From an uncultured Sphingomonadales bacterium (lineage in GTDB: Bacteria > Pseudomonadota > Alphaproteobacteria > Sphingomonadales > Sphingomonadaceae), in assembly GCA_903821605.1 (NCBI GenBank), contig CAIJLZ010000008.1, positions 62,001-126,000 of the forward strand: 64,000 bases of DNA, written 5' to 3'. Made by a program: the position numbers and the translations under genes. The notes under the pieces are model-generated. The model made no database searches. It was given only the letters and a program-made list of their open reading frames with translations, and had not been told where the DNA came from. Numbering within the stretch: position 1 is the stretch's first letter; every line of letters begins with the position of its first letter. Positions 37,772 to 46,352 of this stretch are shown piece after piece.

Positions 37772-38098
37772 TTATGCCTGCCGCAAGGCGTCGAATCGCT
37801 CCATCTCATAGGCAATCGAGCCTTCGACCAGCAGGTCCCACATGGCGGCGACTATCCCGGCGGGCAGGCCAAGTTCACGCGCGCGCGCCTCGGCCTGCGC
37901 GATGACCTCCGCCTTGCGCGGCTCATCGCGCACTTGCCCGCGCTCTGGCTTGATCCGGGCCGCCGCCGCCATATAGCGGAAGCGCTCGGCCAGCAGCTCG
38001 ACAAGCGCGAGATCCAGCCGGTCGACCCCGGCACGCACCTCACCCATGGTCGAACAATCTTCTGGCGGGAGCGGTGGGGTGAGCGAAGCTAAGGTCAT
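37772..38098 (-). CDS. Chorismate mutase, AroQ class
   Basis: A 108-residue all-helical AroQ-type mutase converting chorismate to prephenate. Active-site pattern: MGEVRAGVDRLDLALVELLAERFRYM with the first-helix Arg, then RIKPERGQVRDEPRKAEVI with Lys and Arg residues, and a final helix WDLLVEGSIAYEMERFD. Start taken as the ATG at 38098; the ATG at 38047 (MGEVRAG) is an alternative that keeps the whole domain. It is convergent with trpS. It could serve phenylalanine/tyrosine synthesis, but no other aromatic gene is here; a PchB-like role is possible. Confidence 0.85.
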   Translation of the reverse strand: MTLASLTPPLPPEDCSTMGEVRAGVDRLDLALVELLAERFRYMAAAARIKPERGQVRDEPRKAEVIAQAEARARELGLPAGIVAAMWDLLVEGSIAYEMERFDALRQA

Positions 38099-38268
38099 AG
38101 GCCCAAGCAATTAGGCAATTCAGGCCGTGCGGGCAAGTTGCGAAGCGCCACCAATGATCGGCGCGCCATTTCCCTGAATTGTCCTCAATCTGGCAAAGTT
38201 GATATGCAACAATGCCAAGCTGCTATGATGATCGGATTGTCAGGTCATTCGCCACAAAAGGGTTCCCT

Positions 38269-38631
38269 ATGCGCCGCACCTATCACCTTGCCCCCCTCGC
38301 CCTGCTTCTGGTCTCAGCCCTGCCCGCTGCGGCGCAAGGTGCCCATGATGACGATTATGCCCGGTTCGATAGCGAATTGACCCAGGCCGATGCCCGGTTG
38401 AATCGGGTCTGGAAGAAATATTTTCCGTCCTTGCGCGCCAATGATCCGGCCAAAGCGGATGCGCTCCTCGCGGAACAGCGCGCATGGATCGCGTTCAAGG
38501 ACAAGGCCTGCGCCATCTATCCCGGTTCCGGTGGATTTTGGGGCGATGCCAGTCATTTCGCCTGCAAGCTGGAGCTATTCGAACAGCGGATCAAATATCT
38601 TGAAGACCTTGAGCAGGTGCTGAATCCCTGA
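38269..38631 (+). CDS. Secreted LprI-like domain protein (DUF1311)
   Basis: 120 residues with a signal peptide (MRRTYHLAPLALLLVSALPA, cleavage near AAAQG) and a small helical domain carrying the LprI/DUF1311 pattern: DAxLNRVWKKYF, LLAEQRAWIAFKDKACAIY with the conserved Trp and Cys, and FACKLELFEQRIKYLEDL with the partner Cys. The two Cys probably form a disulfide in the periplasm. Family members include a lysozyme inhibitor, but most are uncharacterised. The frame opens 57 bases earlier; I chose the ATG that starts the signal peptide. Confidence 0.8.
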   Translation: MRRTYHLAPLALLLVSALPAAAQGAHDDDYARFDSELTQADARLNRVWKKYFPSLRANDPAKADALLAEQRAWIAFKDKACAIYPGSGGFWGDASHFACKLELFEQRIKYLEDLEQVLNP

Positions 38632-38667
38632 TCGAACGCTCCTCGGCCACGCTGGTAGCTGAAAATG

Positions 38668-38697
38668 GGGCTTCGCACAGCATGCCGTGCGAAGCCC
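38668..38697. terminator. Hairpin between convergent LprI-like and small membrane protein genes
   Basis: GGGCTTCGCAC (38668-38678) and GTGCGAAGCCC (38687-38697) form a perfect 11-bp stem with an 8-base loop. Read on the minus strand, ATTTTC follows, so it fits the minus-strand gene better; T-runs are short. Confidence 0.6.
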
Positions 38698-38718
38698 ACT
38701 TGTCGATAAAATCAGGGA

Positions 38719-39060
38719 TTATTTGGTGAGCCCAGTCAAATCCGCCTTGGCGGAATTGAACATGTGGATCGCAAACGACGAAGCAACGGCACCGGCAGCC
38801 ACAAGGCCGATATTGGTGGCAATCGCGCCCAATTGGACGCCGACTGCAGGAAGGTGACCAACGGCAGCCGCCGTCACCGGCATGGCCAAGGCGGTCAGGA
38901 TCAAATTTGGACGCGCATCATCCCCATAGGTGATGCCCGCGACCAGACCCAGAACGACCAAAACAAGGGTAATGTCGAGGTTCGGGATCGCCACAAAAGC
39001 AGCAACCACCGAAAGAATAACAGCCAGCGCCCGCGCCAGCCCTATAGCCTTACCTAACAT
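38719..39060 (-). CDS. Small integral membrane protein of unknown function
   Basis: 113 residues with three or four hydrophobic segments: about 6-27, 31-43, 53-72 and 78-100, linked by short polar turns such as GDDARPN. No catalytic or binding motif and no signal peptide are recognisable. I do not recognise the family. The ATG at 39058-39060 follows GGAGAAAATGA. It stands alone between a hairpin and the guaA terminator. Confidence 0.65.
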   Translation of the reverse strand: MLGKAIGLARALAVILSVVAAFVAIPNLDITLVLVVLGLVAGITYGDDARPNLILTALAMPVTAAAVGHLPAVGVQLGAIATNIGLVAAGAVASSFAIHMFNSAKADLTGLTK

Positions 39061-39194
39061 TCATTTTCTCCTACCGTGACCCGTCGTTGCGGGGGGATCT
39101 AACGTCCCGATCACGAGGCTATCTTACTGCAACGCGATAGCAAGGAATGACCCAGCCAATTTGAACGCACCTTGCAATGTTGCAAACCCCCAGC

Positions 39195-39221
39195 AAAAAG
39201 GGCGACCGTTACCGGCCGCCC
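39195..39221 (-). terminator. Rho-independent terminator of guaA
   Basis: GGGCGACCG (39200-39208) and CGGCCGCCC (39213-39221) form a 9-bp stem with one mismatch and a 4-base loop; on the minus strand it is followed by TTTTT. It lies 28 bases beyond the guaA stop. The gap from here to 39060 holds nothing else recognisable. Confidence 0.82.
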
Positions 39222-39248
39222 CTATATCTCACCACATGGCGAACGGGA

Positions 39249-40808
39249 TCACTCCCACTCAATCGTGCCGGGCGGCTTGGATGTATAGTCATAGACCACC
39301 CGGTTGATGCCCTTGACCTCGTTGATGATGCGGGTTGCGGTTCGGCTGAGGAAGGCGGATTCGAAGGGATAGACGTCGGCCGTCATGCCGTCCGTCGATG
39401 TCACCGCCCGCAGCGCGCACACGCTGTCATAGGTGCGGCCATCGCCCATCACGCCAACGGTGCGGACCGGCAGCAGCACGGCAAAGGCCTGCCAGATCGC
39501 ATCATAGAGCCCCGCATTGCGAATTTCGTCGAGATAGACCGCGTCCGCCTTGCGCAGAATATCGCAACGCTCCTTGGTCACCTCGCCCGGAATGCGGATC
39601 GCCAGGCCCGGCCCCGGAAAGGGGTGACGGCCAACAAAGATTTCCGGCAGGCCGAGTTCGCGCCCCAGCACCCGGACTTCATCCTTGAACAATTCGCGCA
39701 GCGGTTCAACCAGCTTCATGTTCATGCGGGCGGGCAGGCCGCCGACATTGTGGTGGCTCTTGATCGTGACACTTGGTCCGCCGGTGAAGCTGACGCTCTC
39801 GATCACATCCGGGTAGAGCGTGCCTTGGGCGAGGAAATCGGCGCCGCCGATCTTCTTTGCTTCTTCCTCGAACACATTGATGAACTCGGCGCCGATGAAT
39901 TTGCGCTTCTTTTCCGGGTCGGTGACACCGGCAAGACCCGCCATGAAGCGCTCTTCGGCATCCACCACGACCAACGGGATATGATAATGTTCGCGGAACA
40001 GCTCTTCGACCTGCTGGCGCTCATTCATGCGCAACAGGCCATGATCGACAAACACGCAGGTTAGCTGATCGCCAATTGCCTCATGGATCAACACCGCTGC
40101 CACCGCCGAATCGACGCCGCCCGATAGGCCGCAAATCACGCGGCCCGTGCCAACCTGTGCGCGGATCTCGGCAATTTTGACCGAACGGAATTCGGCCATG
40201 GTCCAATCGCCCTTCAGGCCGCAGACCTTGTGGACAAAGTTGGACAAAAGCTTCGCCCCATCCGGGGTGTGCACCACTTCCGGGTGGAACTGGGTGCCAT
40301 AAAATTTGCGGGCATCATCCGCGATGACCGCGAATGGCGCGCCTTCGGTGGTTGCCACGACGCGGAAACCCGGGGCAAAGGCCGTGACCTTGTCACCATG
40401 GCTCATCCACACCTGATGGCGTGAACCTTTGTCCCACAGGCCATCGAACAACAGGCAATCGTCCGAGACTTCGATAAAGGCGCGGCCAAATTCGCCGCTA
40501 TCGCCGCCCTCGACCTTGCCGCCCAACTGATGCGACATGGTTTGCTGCCCATAGCAAATGCCCAGAATCGGCACGCCCGCGTTAAACAACACGTCCGGCG
40601 CACGCGGACTGCCCTCGGCCGTCACCGAGGCCGGGCCGCCCGACAGGATAATGCCCTTGGGCTTCATCCGCTCAAACGCCGCTTCGGCAGCGTTAAAGGG
40701 CGCGATTTCGCTATAGACCCCGGCCTCACGCACGCGACGCGCAATAAGCTGCGTCACCTGGCTGCCAAAGTCGACGATGAGGATGGAATCTTGCGGCTGT
40801 ACGGTCAT
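39249..40808 (-). CDS. guaA: GMP synthase (glutamine-hydrolysing) GuaA
   Basis: Converts XMP to GMP. 519 residues. The class I glutamine amidotransferase domain has the nucleophile in [15 protein letters not shown] and the His/Glu pair in [13 protein letters not shown]. The ATP-pyrophosphatase domain has [12 protein letters not shown]. The C-terminal dimerisation domain carries [13 protein letters not shown] and ends [17 protein letters not shown], the conserved GMP synthase tail. Divergent from crtY, with 130 bp between starts. Confidence 0.98.
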   Translation of the reverse strand: MTVQPQDSILIVDFGSQVTQLIARRVREAGVYSEIAPFNAAEAAFERMKPKGIILSGGPASVTAEGSPRAPDVLFNAGVPILGICYGQQTMSHQLGGKVEGGDSGEFGRAFIEVSDDCLLFDGLWDKGSRHQVWMSHGDKVTAFAPGFRVVATTEGAPFAVIADDARKFYGTQFHPEVVHTPDGAKLLSNFVHKVCGLKGDWTMAEFRSVKIAEIRAQVGTGRVICGLSGGVDSAVAAVLIHEAIGDQLTCVFVDHGLLRMNERQQVEELFREHYHIPLVVVDAEERFMAGLAGVTDPEKKRKFIGAEFINVFEEEAKKIGGADFLAQGTLYPDVIESVSFTGGPSVTIKSHHNVGGLPARMNMKLVEPLRELFKDEVRVLGRELGLPEIFVGRHPFPGPGLAIRIPGEVTKERCDILRKADAVYLDEIRNAGLYDAIWQAFAVLLPVRTVGVMGDGRTYDSVCALRAVTSTDGMTADVYPFESAFLSRTATRIINEVKGINRVVYDYTSKPPGTIEWE

Positions 40809-40938
40809 GGTCGGGCGATACTGTCCCGCTGCGCCTGAGTCCAGCCTCTGCCACCCGGCTGCACCGCATTTTATCGCCCGTCACTACCGCCTTTGAACCA
40901 GTCTTCCCACGCCCCGCTTGTGTCGCTAAACATCCGCC

Positions 40939-42111
40939 ATGGGTCGAACAATCAAATGCGACGTGGTGATCGCTGGAGGCGGCCTTTCCGGCTGCTTGGT
41001 CGCGCTTGCCTTGCAGGCGCGCCATCCCTCGCTGGACGTGCGGCTCGTCGAACAGGGCGAACGGCTGGGCGGCAATCATCTTTGGTCTTTTTTCGAACAG
41101 GATCTCGATCCGGCAGGGCTGGCGCTGGTCGCCCCACTGATTAGCCATGGCTGGGACGGATATGAGGTGCGCTTTCCGACCCGGTCACGCGAACTGGGCA
41201 GCGCTTATCGCTCGGTCCGGTCGGATCAGCTCGACCATCATGTGCGCGCCATGTTGCCGCCCAATGCGATCCTGACCGGCGCGCATATTGTCGAGCTTGG
41301 CCCACGCCATGTCGAAACGCGCGATGGCACGCGATTCGAGGCCCGTTCGGCGATTGATGCACGAGGCGCGGGTGAACTCGGGCATCTCGATCTTGGCTGG
41401 CAGAAATTCGTCGGGCAGGAATTCACCGTCGCAGGCGGCCATGGCCGTAGCCGCCCGGTCATCATGGATGCCAATATCCCGCAGATCGATGGCTATCGCT
41501 TCGTTTACACCCTGCCCTTCACCAGCGACACGATCCTGGTCGAAGACACTTATTATGCCGATGATCCCGTGCTTGATCACGCCTTACTGGCCGGGCGTAT
41601 CGCGGATTATGCCGACCGCCATGGCTGGCACCGGCGCACCGTCGTGCGGCAGGAGGCCGGTGTGCTGCCGGTCGCGCTGGGGGGCAATTTCGACGGCTAT
41701 TGGCGATCAACCGGCCAAGGCGTGCCCAAGGTCGGGGTTCGCGCCGGGCTTTTCCACCCCACCACCAGCTATTCGCTGCCCGATGCCGTGCGCATCGCCT
41801 TGCTGATTGCGGACCGGCGCGATTTTTCCGCAACGACGCTGCATGACGCGCTCTATGGCGAGGCGCGCCAGCGCTGGCGGGAGCGACGCTTTTATCGCCT
41901 GCTGGACCGCATGATGTTTCGCGCCGCCGAACCGGATGCGCGCTTCCGGATCATGGCCCGTTTCTATGGGCTGGACGCGACACTGATCGAACGTTTTTAC
42001 GCCGCCCGTTCCACCGGATGGGACAAGGCACGCATCCTGATGGGCCGACCACCGGTTTCGATCTGGCGTGCGCTGGGGCAATTGCTCGAACGAAAAAAGG
42101 GACAGTTTTGA
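40939..42111 (+). CDS. crtY: Lycopene beta-cyclase CrtY
   Basis: A flavin-dependent, membrane-associated cyclase turning lycopene into beta-carotene. 390 residues. The FAD-binding start is CDVVIAGGGLSGCLVALAL; bacterial CrtY signatures follow: GGNHLWSFFEQDL, IDGYRFVYTLPFTSDT, ILVEDTYYAD, RAGLFHPTTSYSLPDAV and RRFYRLLDRMMFRAA. First gene of a crtY-crtI-crtB operon; its TGA stop overlaps the TTG start of crtI. crtE, crtZ and crtW are not in the window, so xanthophyll steps must be elsewhere. Confidence 0.96.
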   Translation: MGRTIKCDVVIAGGGLSGCLVALALQARHPSLDVRLVEQGERLGGNHLWSFFEQDLDPAGLALVAPLISHGWDGYEVRFPTRSRELGSAYRSVRSDQLDHHVRAMLPPNAILTGAHIVELGPRHVETRDGTRFEARSAIDARGAGELGHLDLGWQKFVGQEFTVAGGHGRSRPVIMDANIPQIDGYRFVYTLPFTSDTILVEDTYYADDPVLDHALLAGRIADYADRHGWHRRTVVRQEAGVLPVALGGNFDGYWRSTGQGVPKVGVRAGLFHPTTSYSLPDAVRIALLIADRRDFSATTLHDALYGEARQRWRERRFYRLLDRMMFRAAEPDARFRIMARFYGLDATLIERFYAARSTGWDKARILMGRPPVSIWRALGQLLERKKGQF

Positions 42112-43589
42112 GAAAAGCCATTGTCATCGGCGCCGGTTTCGGCGGACTCGCGCTCGCCATCCGGCTGCAATCGGCAGGCATATCGACCACCGTCGTCGAA
42201 GCCCGCGACCGTCCGGGCGGCCGGGCCTATGTCTGGGAAAAAGACGGCTTCGTCTTTGATGCCGGCCCCACGGTGATCACCGACCCGGCCTGTTTGCAGG
42301 AGCTTTGGTCGCTATCGGGCCGGTCCATGGCCGATGACATTACGCTGGATCCAGTCATGCCCTTTTACCGGCTCAATTGGCCGGATGGCACGAACTTCGA
42401 TTATTCCAATGACGAAGCCATGTTGACGGCGGAAATCCGCAAACTCAACCCGAAGGACGTGGAAGGCTATCGTCGTTTCCTCGATTATGCCGCGGGCGTC
42501 TATGAGGAAGGCTATGTCAAGCTGGGCCATGTCGCCTTTCTGAAGTTTGGCGCGATGCTGAAAGCCGCGCCTGCACTGGCCAAATATCAGGCATGGCGCT
42601 CGGTCTATTCGATGGTGTCGAGCTTCGTCGAAAACGAACAGCTACGGCAGGCATTGTCGTTCCATACCCTGTTGGTCGGCGGCAATCCGATGACCACCAG
42701 TGCGATCTACGCCCTGATCCACAAGCTGGAAAAAGATGGCGGCGTGTGGTTTGCGCGCGGCGGCACCAATAAGCTGATCGCGGCGATGGTCAGCCATTTC
42801 GAGCGGCTCGGCGGTACGTTGCGGCTTGGCGATCCGGTGGACGACATCGTGATGCTGGGCGACCGCGCGACCGGCGTGGTAACGAAAAGCGGCTGGCGCA
42901 TGGAGGCCGATGCGGTCGCCAGCAACGCCGACATTGTGCACAGCTATCGCGATTTGATGTCCGGATCGATCCGTGGTGAACGCGCCACCCGCGCGCTGGA
43001 ACGCAAGTCATTTTCGCCCTCGCTGTTCGTCGTCCATTTCGGGATCAAGGGCGCATCGCCCAGCATTCCACACCATATGATCCTGTTCGGCCCGCGTTAT
43101 CAGGGGCTGCTCAAGGATATTTACGACAATGGCGTGCTGTCGGAAGATTTCTCGCTTTACCTCCACCACCCGACCGCGACGGACCCGAGCATGGCGCCCG
43201 AAGGCTGTTCAACCTTTTATGCGCTCGCCCCGGTGCCGCATTTGGGCAAGCTGCCGATCGACTGGGAAACCTATGGCCCGATCTATGCCGACCGTATCCT
43301 TGCCGAGGTCGAAAAGCGCCTGATCCCCGATCTGCGCGAACGGATCGTGACCCAGTTCCATTATAGCCCGGTGGATTTCCAACACGATCTGAGCGCCCAT
43401 CTCGGCAGCGCTTTCAGCCTTGAACCGGTGCTGACCCAATCGGCATGGTTCCGCACCCATAATCGCGACGATGTGATCAAGAACCTCTATTTCGTCGGCG
43501 CGGGGACCCATCCGGGGGCGGGCATTCCGGGCGTGGTCGGTTCGGCCAAGGCAACCGCCGCACTGATGCTTGATGACCTGCGCAACTGA
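42108..43589 (+). CDS. crtI: Phytoene desaturase CrtI
   Basis: Converts phytoene to lycopene in four desaturations. 493 residues. The Rossmann start is AIVIGAGFGGLALAIRL; the C-terminal signature is YFVGAGTHPGAGIPGVVGSAK. The only start that fits the conserved N-terminus is TTG at 42108, sharing two bases with the crtY stop (TTGA), with AGGGA six bases upstream of it; homologues usually begin MxKAxVIGAG at exactly this point. The 3' end overlaps crtB by 17 bases. Confidence 0.96.
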   Translation: MRKAIVIGAGFGGLALAIRLQSAGISTTVVEARDRPGGRAYVWEKDGFVFDAGPTVITDPACLQELWSLSGRSMADDITLDPVMPFYRLNWPDGTNFDYSNDEAMLTAEIRKLNPKDVEGYRRFLDYAAGVYEEGYVKLGHVAFLKFGAMLKAAPALAKYQAWRSVYSMVSSFVENEQLRQALSFHTLLVGGNPMTTSAIYALIHKLEKDGGVWFARGGTNKLIAAMVSHFERLGGTLRLGDPVDDIVMLGDRATGVVTKSGWRMEADAVASNADIVHSYRDLMSGSIRGERATRALERKSFSPSLFVVHFGIKGASPSIPHHMILFGPRYQGLLKDIYDNGVLSEDFSLYLHHPTATDPSMAPEGCSTFYALAPVPHLGKLPIDWETYGPIYADRILAEVEKRLIPDLRERIVTQFHYSPVDFQHDLSAHLGSAFSLEPVLTQSAWFRTHNRDDVIKNLYFVGAGTHPGAGIPGVVGSAKATAALMLDDLRN

Positions 43590-44457
43590 CCGCGCAACTC
43601 TTGTCCGGCAGGCGCGGGAGAGCATTGAACGCGGCTCCAAATCTTTCGCCCAGGCCAGCAAGTTGTTCGATCCCGTCACGCGGGAACGGGCGTGGCTGCT
43701 CTATGCTTGGTGCCGCCATGGCGATGATGTCACCGACGGGCAAGATCATGGCGGCGCGATGGAAGTGGTGGCGGATCCACTCGCCCGGCTCGCCTATGTC
43801 GAGACCATGACGGCGCGCGCCCTTGACGGGGAGGCAAGCGGACATCCGGCGTTTGACGGGCTGGCACTGGTGGCGCGCGAATGTGGCTTTCCCCGCCAAT
43901 ATCCGCTGGATCTGATCGCGGGTTTCCGGCTTGATGCCAAGGGCTGGCGACCGCAGACTGAAGCGGATCTGATCCGTTATTGTTATCATGTCGCGGGCGT
44001 GGTCGGGCGGATGATGGCGCTGGTGATGGGCGTGCGCCCCGATGACACTGCCACGCTCGACGAAGCGGAAGCGCTCGGGCTGGCATTTCAACTCGGCAAT
44101 ATCGCCCGTGATATCGCGGAAGATGCCGCCGCCGGGCGCTGTTACCTGCCCGCCCAATGGCTGGCGGCGGAAGGCGTGGCGGCAGACGAGTTGATGACAG
44201 CGAGTAATCTGCCCGCCTTGGCACGCATCACGACACGCATGGCGGACATGGCCGCGATTTACGAAGCCAAAGCGCGGGTCGGCGCCCGCAAGCTCCCCTT
44301 TCGCTGTCGCTGGGCCGTGCTGGCGGCAACCGGCATTTACGGCGACATCGCCCGCCGCGCCGCCGCGCTTGGGGTGCATGCCTGGGATCGGCGGATTACG
44401 ACGTCCAAACTGGCCAAGCTAGGCTGGGTAATCCGCGCATTCGGCCAGGCCCTCTAG
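43573..44457 (+). CDS. crtB: Phytoene synthase CrtB
   Basis: Joins two geranylgeranyl diphosphates to phytoene. 294 residues. Both Asp-rich substrate motifs are present: HGDDVTDGQD (about 50-59) and GNIARDIAEDAAAGRCYLP (about 176-194). ERGSKSFAQASKLFDP near the start and LLYAWCRHGDD are typical. The ATG at 43573 overlaps the crtI end; a TTG is 3 bases earlier. Last gene of the carotenoid operon. Confidence 0.96.
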   Translation: MTCATDRATLVRQARESIERGSKSFAQASKLFDPVTRERAWLLYAWCRHGDDVTDGQDHGGAMEVVADPLARLAYVETMTARALDGEASGHPAFDGLALVARECGFPRQYPLDLIAGFRLDAKGWRPQTEADLIRYCYHVAGVVGRMMALVMGVRPDDTATLDEAEALGLAFQLGNIARDIAEDAAAGRCYLPAQWLAAEGVAADELMTASNLPALARITTRMADMAAIYEAKARVGARKLPFRCRWAVLAATGIYGDIARRAAALGVHAWDRRITTSKLAKLGWVIRAFGQAL

Positions 44458-44490
44458 GCCCCTCGCCCCCTTCATCCCCACCACCACCTT

Positions 44491-44575
44491 CGTCATGCTG
44501 AACTTGGTTCAGCATCCAACGACGAACGCCACACCGCTGCGCGCTCGACCCTGAAACAAGTTCAGGGTGACGAGA
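44491..44575. repeat. Paired REP-like palindromes downstream of crtB
   Basis: ATGCTGAAC-TTG-GTTCAGCAT (44495-44515) is a perfect 9-bp-arm palindrome. ACCCTGAA-ACAAG-TTCAGGGT (44548-44568) is a second. They share CTGAA/TTCAG cores and stand 32 bases apart in the gap between convergent crtB and rdgB. The arrangement matches palindromic elements I know to be repeated through sphingomonad genomes. They may also act as a transcription barrier. Confidence 0.7.
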
Positions 44576-44645
44576 TGAGCGGGGGATGGGGTGCGCGGCG
44601 GGCGCATCATGGGCGGAGACAAACCAACACCGCCCCGTCACCGCC

Positions 44646-45263
44646 TTACCCCTTGAGGCAGGCCGCGACCAATTGGCGGAAGGCGTCGGCGCGGTGGCTC
44701 ATCGCGTGTTTCGCGGCGGGTTCCATCTCGGCGAAGCTGATGTCATGGCCGGTCGGCCGGAAGATCGGATCATAGCCAAAGCCCTTCTCACCGCGCGGGG
44801 GCCAGACGATATGGCCGAACACCTTGCCCTCGAAATTCTCGACATGCCCGTCCGGCCATGCGAGCGACAAGGCGCACACGAAATGCGCCCGATCGCTATC
44901 TTCCTCGCCCGCGATTTCTTCCATCGCTTCGTGCACCTTGCGCATCGCGATGGCGAAATCCTTGGTCTCGCCCGCCCAACGTGCCGAATAGATACCCGGC
45001 GCGCCGTCCAGCGCATCGACCGCCAGACCGCTGTCATCTGCAAGCGCGGGCAGGCCCGACGCCACTGCTGCCGCCAATGCCTTTAATTCGGCATTGGCGA
45101 TGAAGGTCGTGCCGGTTTCCTCAGGCTCATCAAGCCCCAGTTCCCCGGCCGATACCGGCTCCAACCCAAATGGGCCAAGCAGTTCGCGAATTTCGCGGAC
45201 CTTGCCCGGATTGTGGCTGGCAATAACGAGCCTGCCCGGCTCCAAGGTGCGATGGCCGGCCAT
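44646..45263 (-). CDS. rdgB: Non-canonical purine NTP pyrophosphatase RdgB/HAM1
   Basis: Removes ITP, dITP and XTP. 205 residues. Motifs: [18 protein letters not shown] at the start, [39 protein letters not shown], and the C-terminal [10 protein letters not shown] followed by [12 protein letters not shown] chose the ATG at 45263, 5 bases after the rph stop. rph-rdgB is a common bacterial operon. Confidence 0.96.
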   Translation of the reverse strand: MAGHRTLEPGRLVIASHNPGKVREIRELLGPFGLEPVSAGELGLDEPEETGTTFIANAELKALAAAVASGLPALADDSGLAVDALDGAPGIYSARWAGETKDFAIAMRKVHEAMEEIAGEEDSDRAHFVCALSLAWPDGHVENFEGKVFGHIVWPPRGEKGFGYDPIFRPTGHDISFAEMEPAAKHAMSHRADAFRQLVAACLKG

Positions 45264-45268
45264 GACGA

Positions 45269-45985
45269 TCAGCGACCTGTGGCGCGGTCCTGCGCCGCGA
45301 AAATCTCGGCGCAACCCATGCGGGCCAGCCGCAGCAGGCGCAGCAGCGCCTCCTCATCATAGGTCGCGCCTTCGGCCGTCGCCTGCACTTCGGCGATATT
45401 GCCATCGTTGAGCAGCACGAAATTCGCGTCCGCTTCGGCATTGCTGTCTTCGATATAATCGAGATCAAGCACCGGCACGCCTTGATAAATGCCGCAACTG
45501 ACGGCGGCGACCTTGTGCTGAATCGGGTCAACGGTCAGCTTGCCCTCGGCCAGCAGCTTGTCCACGGCGATGCGCAATGCCACCCAAGCGCCCGAAATCG
45601 ACGCCGTGCGGGTACCGCCATCGGCCTGAATCACATCGCAATCGATCGTGATCTGACGTTCGCCGAGCGCCTTCAGATCGACCACCGCGCGCAGCGAGCG
45701 ACCGATCAGCCGCTGGATTTCTTGGGTGCGCCCGGACTGTTTGCCCTTGGCGGCTTCGCGGCTGGAACGGGTGTGAGTGGCACGCGGCAACATGCCATAT
45801 TCGGCCGTGACCCAGCCTTCACCCTTGCCGCGCATGAACGGCGGCACGCGCTCTTCGACCGAGGCCGTGACCAGCACGCGGGTATCGCCAAAGCTGACCA
45901 GGCAGCAGCCTTCAGCATGGCGGGTAAAGCTCGGCTCCATGGAGATCGAGCGCATCTGATCGGGGGAGCGGCCGGAGGGGCGCAT
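45269..45985 (-). CDS. rph: Ribonuclease PH
   Basis: A phosphorolytic exonuclease trimming tRNA 3' ends. 238 residues beginning [18 protein letters not shown], as expected. [27 protein letters not shown] carries conserved Arg residues and phosphate-binding TRTASISGA (with IQADGG just before) is present. The ATG at 45985 has AAGGA six bases upstream, favouring it over the ATG at 45991. In many sphingomonads rph lies opposite hrcA; here the divergent neighbour is an ScfR-type regulator. Confidence 0.96.
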   Translation of the reverse strand: MRPSGRSPDQMRSISMEPSFTRHAEGCCLVSFGDTRVLVTASVEERVPPFMRGKGEGWVTAEYGMLPRATHTRSSREAAKGKQSGRTQEIQRLIGRSLRAVVDLKALGERQITIDCDVIQADGGTRTASISGAWVALRIAVDKLLAEGKLTVDPIQHKVAAVSCGIYQGVPVLDLDYIEDSNAEADANFVLLNDGNIAEVQATAEGATYDEEALLRLLRLARMGCAEIFAAQDRATGR

Positions 45986-46087
45986 GGGCATTCCTTATCT
46001 ATATGAAACGGGTTCGGCGGTTTCCATATCCGCTTGCCCGGCTCGCCGCCAGTCTGTTCGACGGGAATTTCATACCGCCCAAAATCA

Positions 46088-46117
46088 AACACCCGCCCAG
46101 TTGCCCGGGCGGGTGTT
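46088..46117 (-). other. Strong hairpin in the rph upstream region (terminator-like on the minus strand)
   Basis: AACACCCGCCC (46088-46098) and GGGCGGGTGTT (46107-46117) form a perfect 11-bp stem with an 8-base loop. On the minus strand TTTGATTTT follows, so a leftward transcript would be terminated or attenuated about 100 bases before the rph start. No minus-strand gene upstream explains it. The rest of the 367-bp gap shows only the operator-like elements listed separately. Confidence 0.5.
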
Positions 46118-46180
46118 GCTTCTCCTCCCCAGAAGAAGGGCGGGCAGCGGCCGATCACCGGCGGCTGAATATGTGAAACT

Positions 46181-46332
46181 CTTTACAAATTTGTCGGTAT
46201 TTGACCGAACAAAATCATGTGGTGACGAGGTACCTGCCGCAGATTTCCGGGATTGGCCAGCACTATCGACATGATTCATCGGTCAGCAGGTCATAGTTGC
46301 ACTCGGTTCGAATGTGAATTATTTACAATTTT
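46181..46332 (+). promoter_or_regulatory. Operator-like repeats upstream of the ScfR/RamB-type regulator
   Basis: CTTTACAAATTT (46181-46192) and ATTTACAATTTT (46321-46332) share TTTACAAwTTT; the second is 21 bases before the ATG. They resemble the TTTGCAAA-type half sites reported for RamB, so autoregulation is plausible. Between them is the inverted repeat TCGGT-ATTTG-ACCGA (46194-46208). All inferred from pattern. Confidence 0.4.
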
Positions 46333-46352
46333 ACTGAATATGGAGACTCGGC

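Noticed and set aside
44491-44575. Rho-independent terminator of crtB
   Set aside because: The hairpins lack T-runs and match each other's cores, so a dispersed palindromic repeat fits better, although it may still impede transcription.
46300-46325. GGTTCGAAT-like segment resembling a tRNA T-loop
   Set aside because: No pairing acceptor, D-arm or anticodon arm can be built around it; no tRNA was found in the window.
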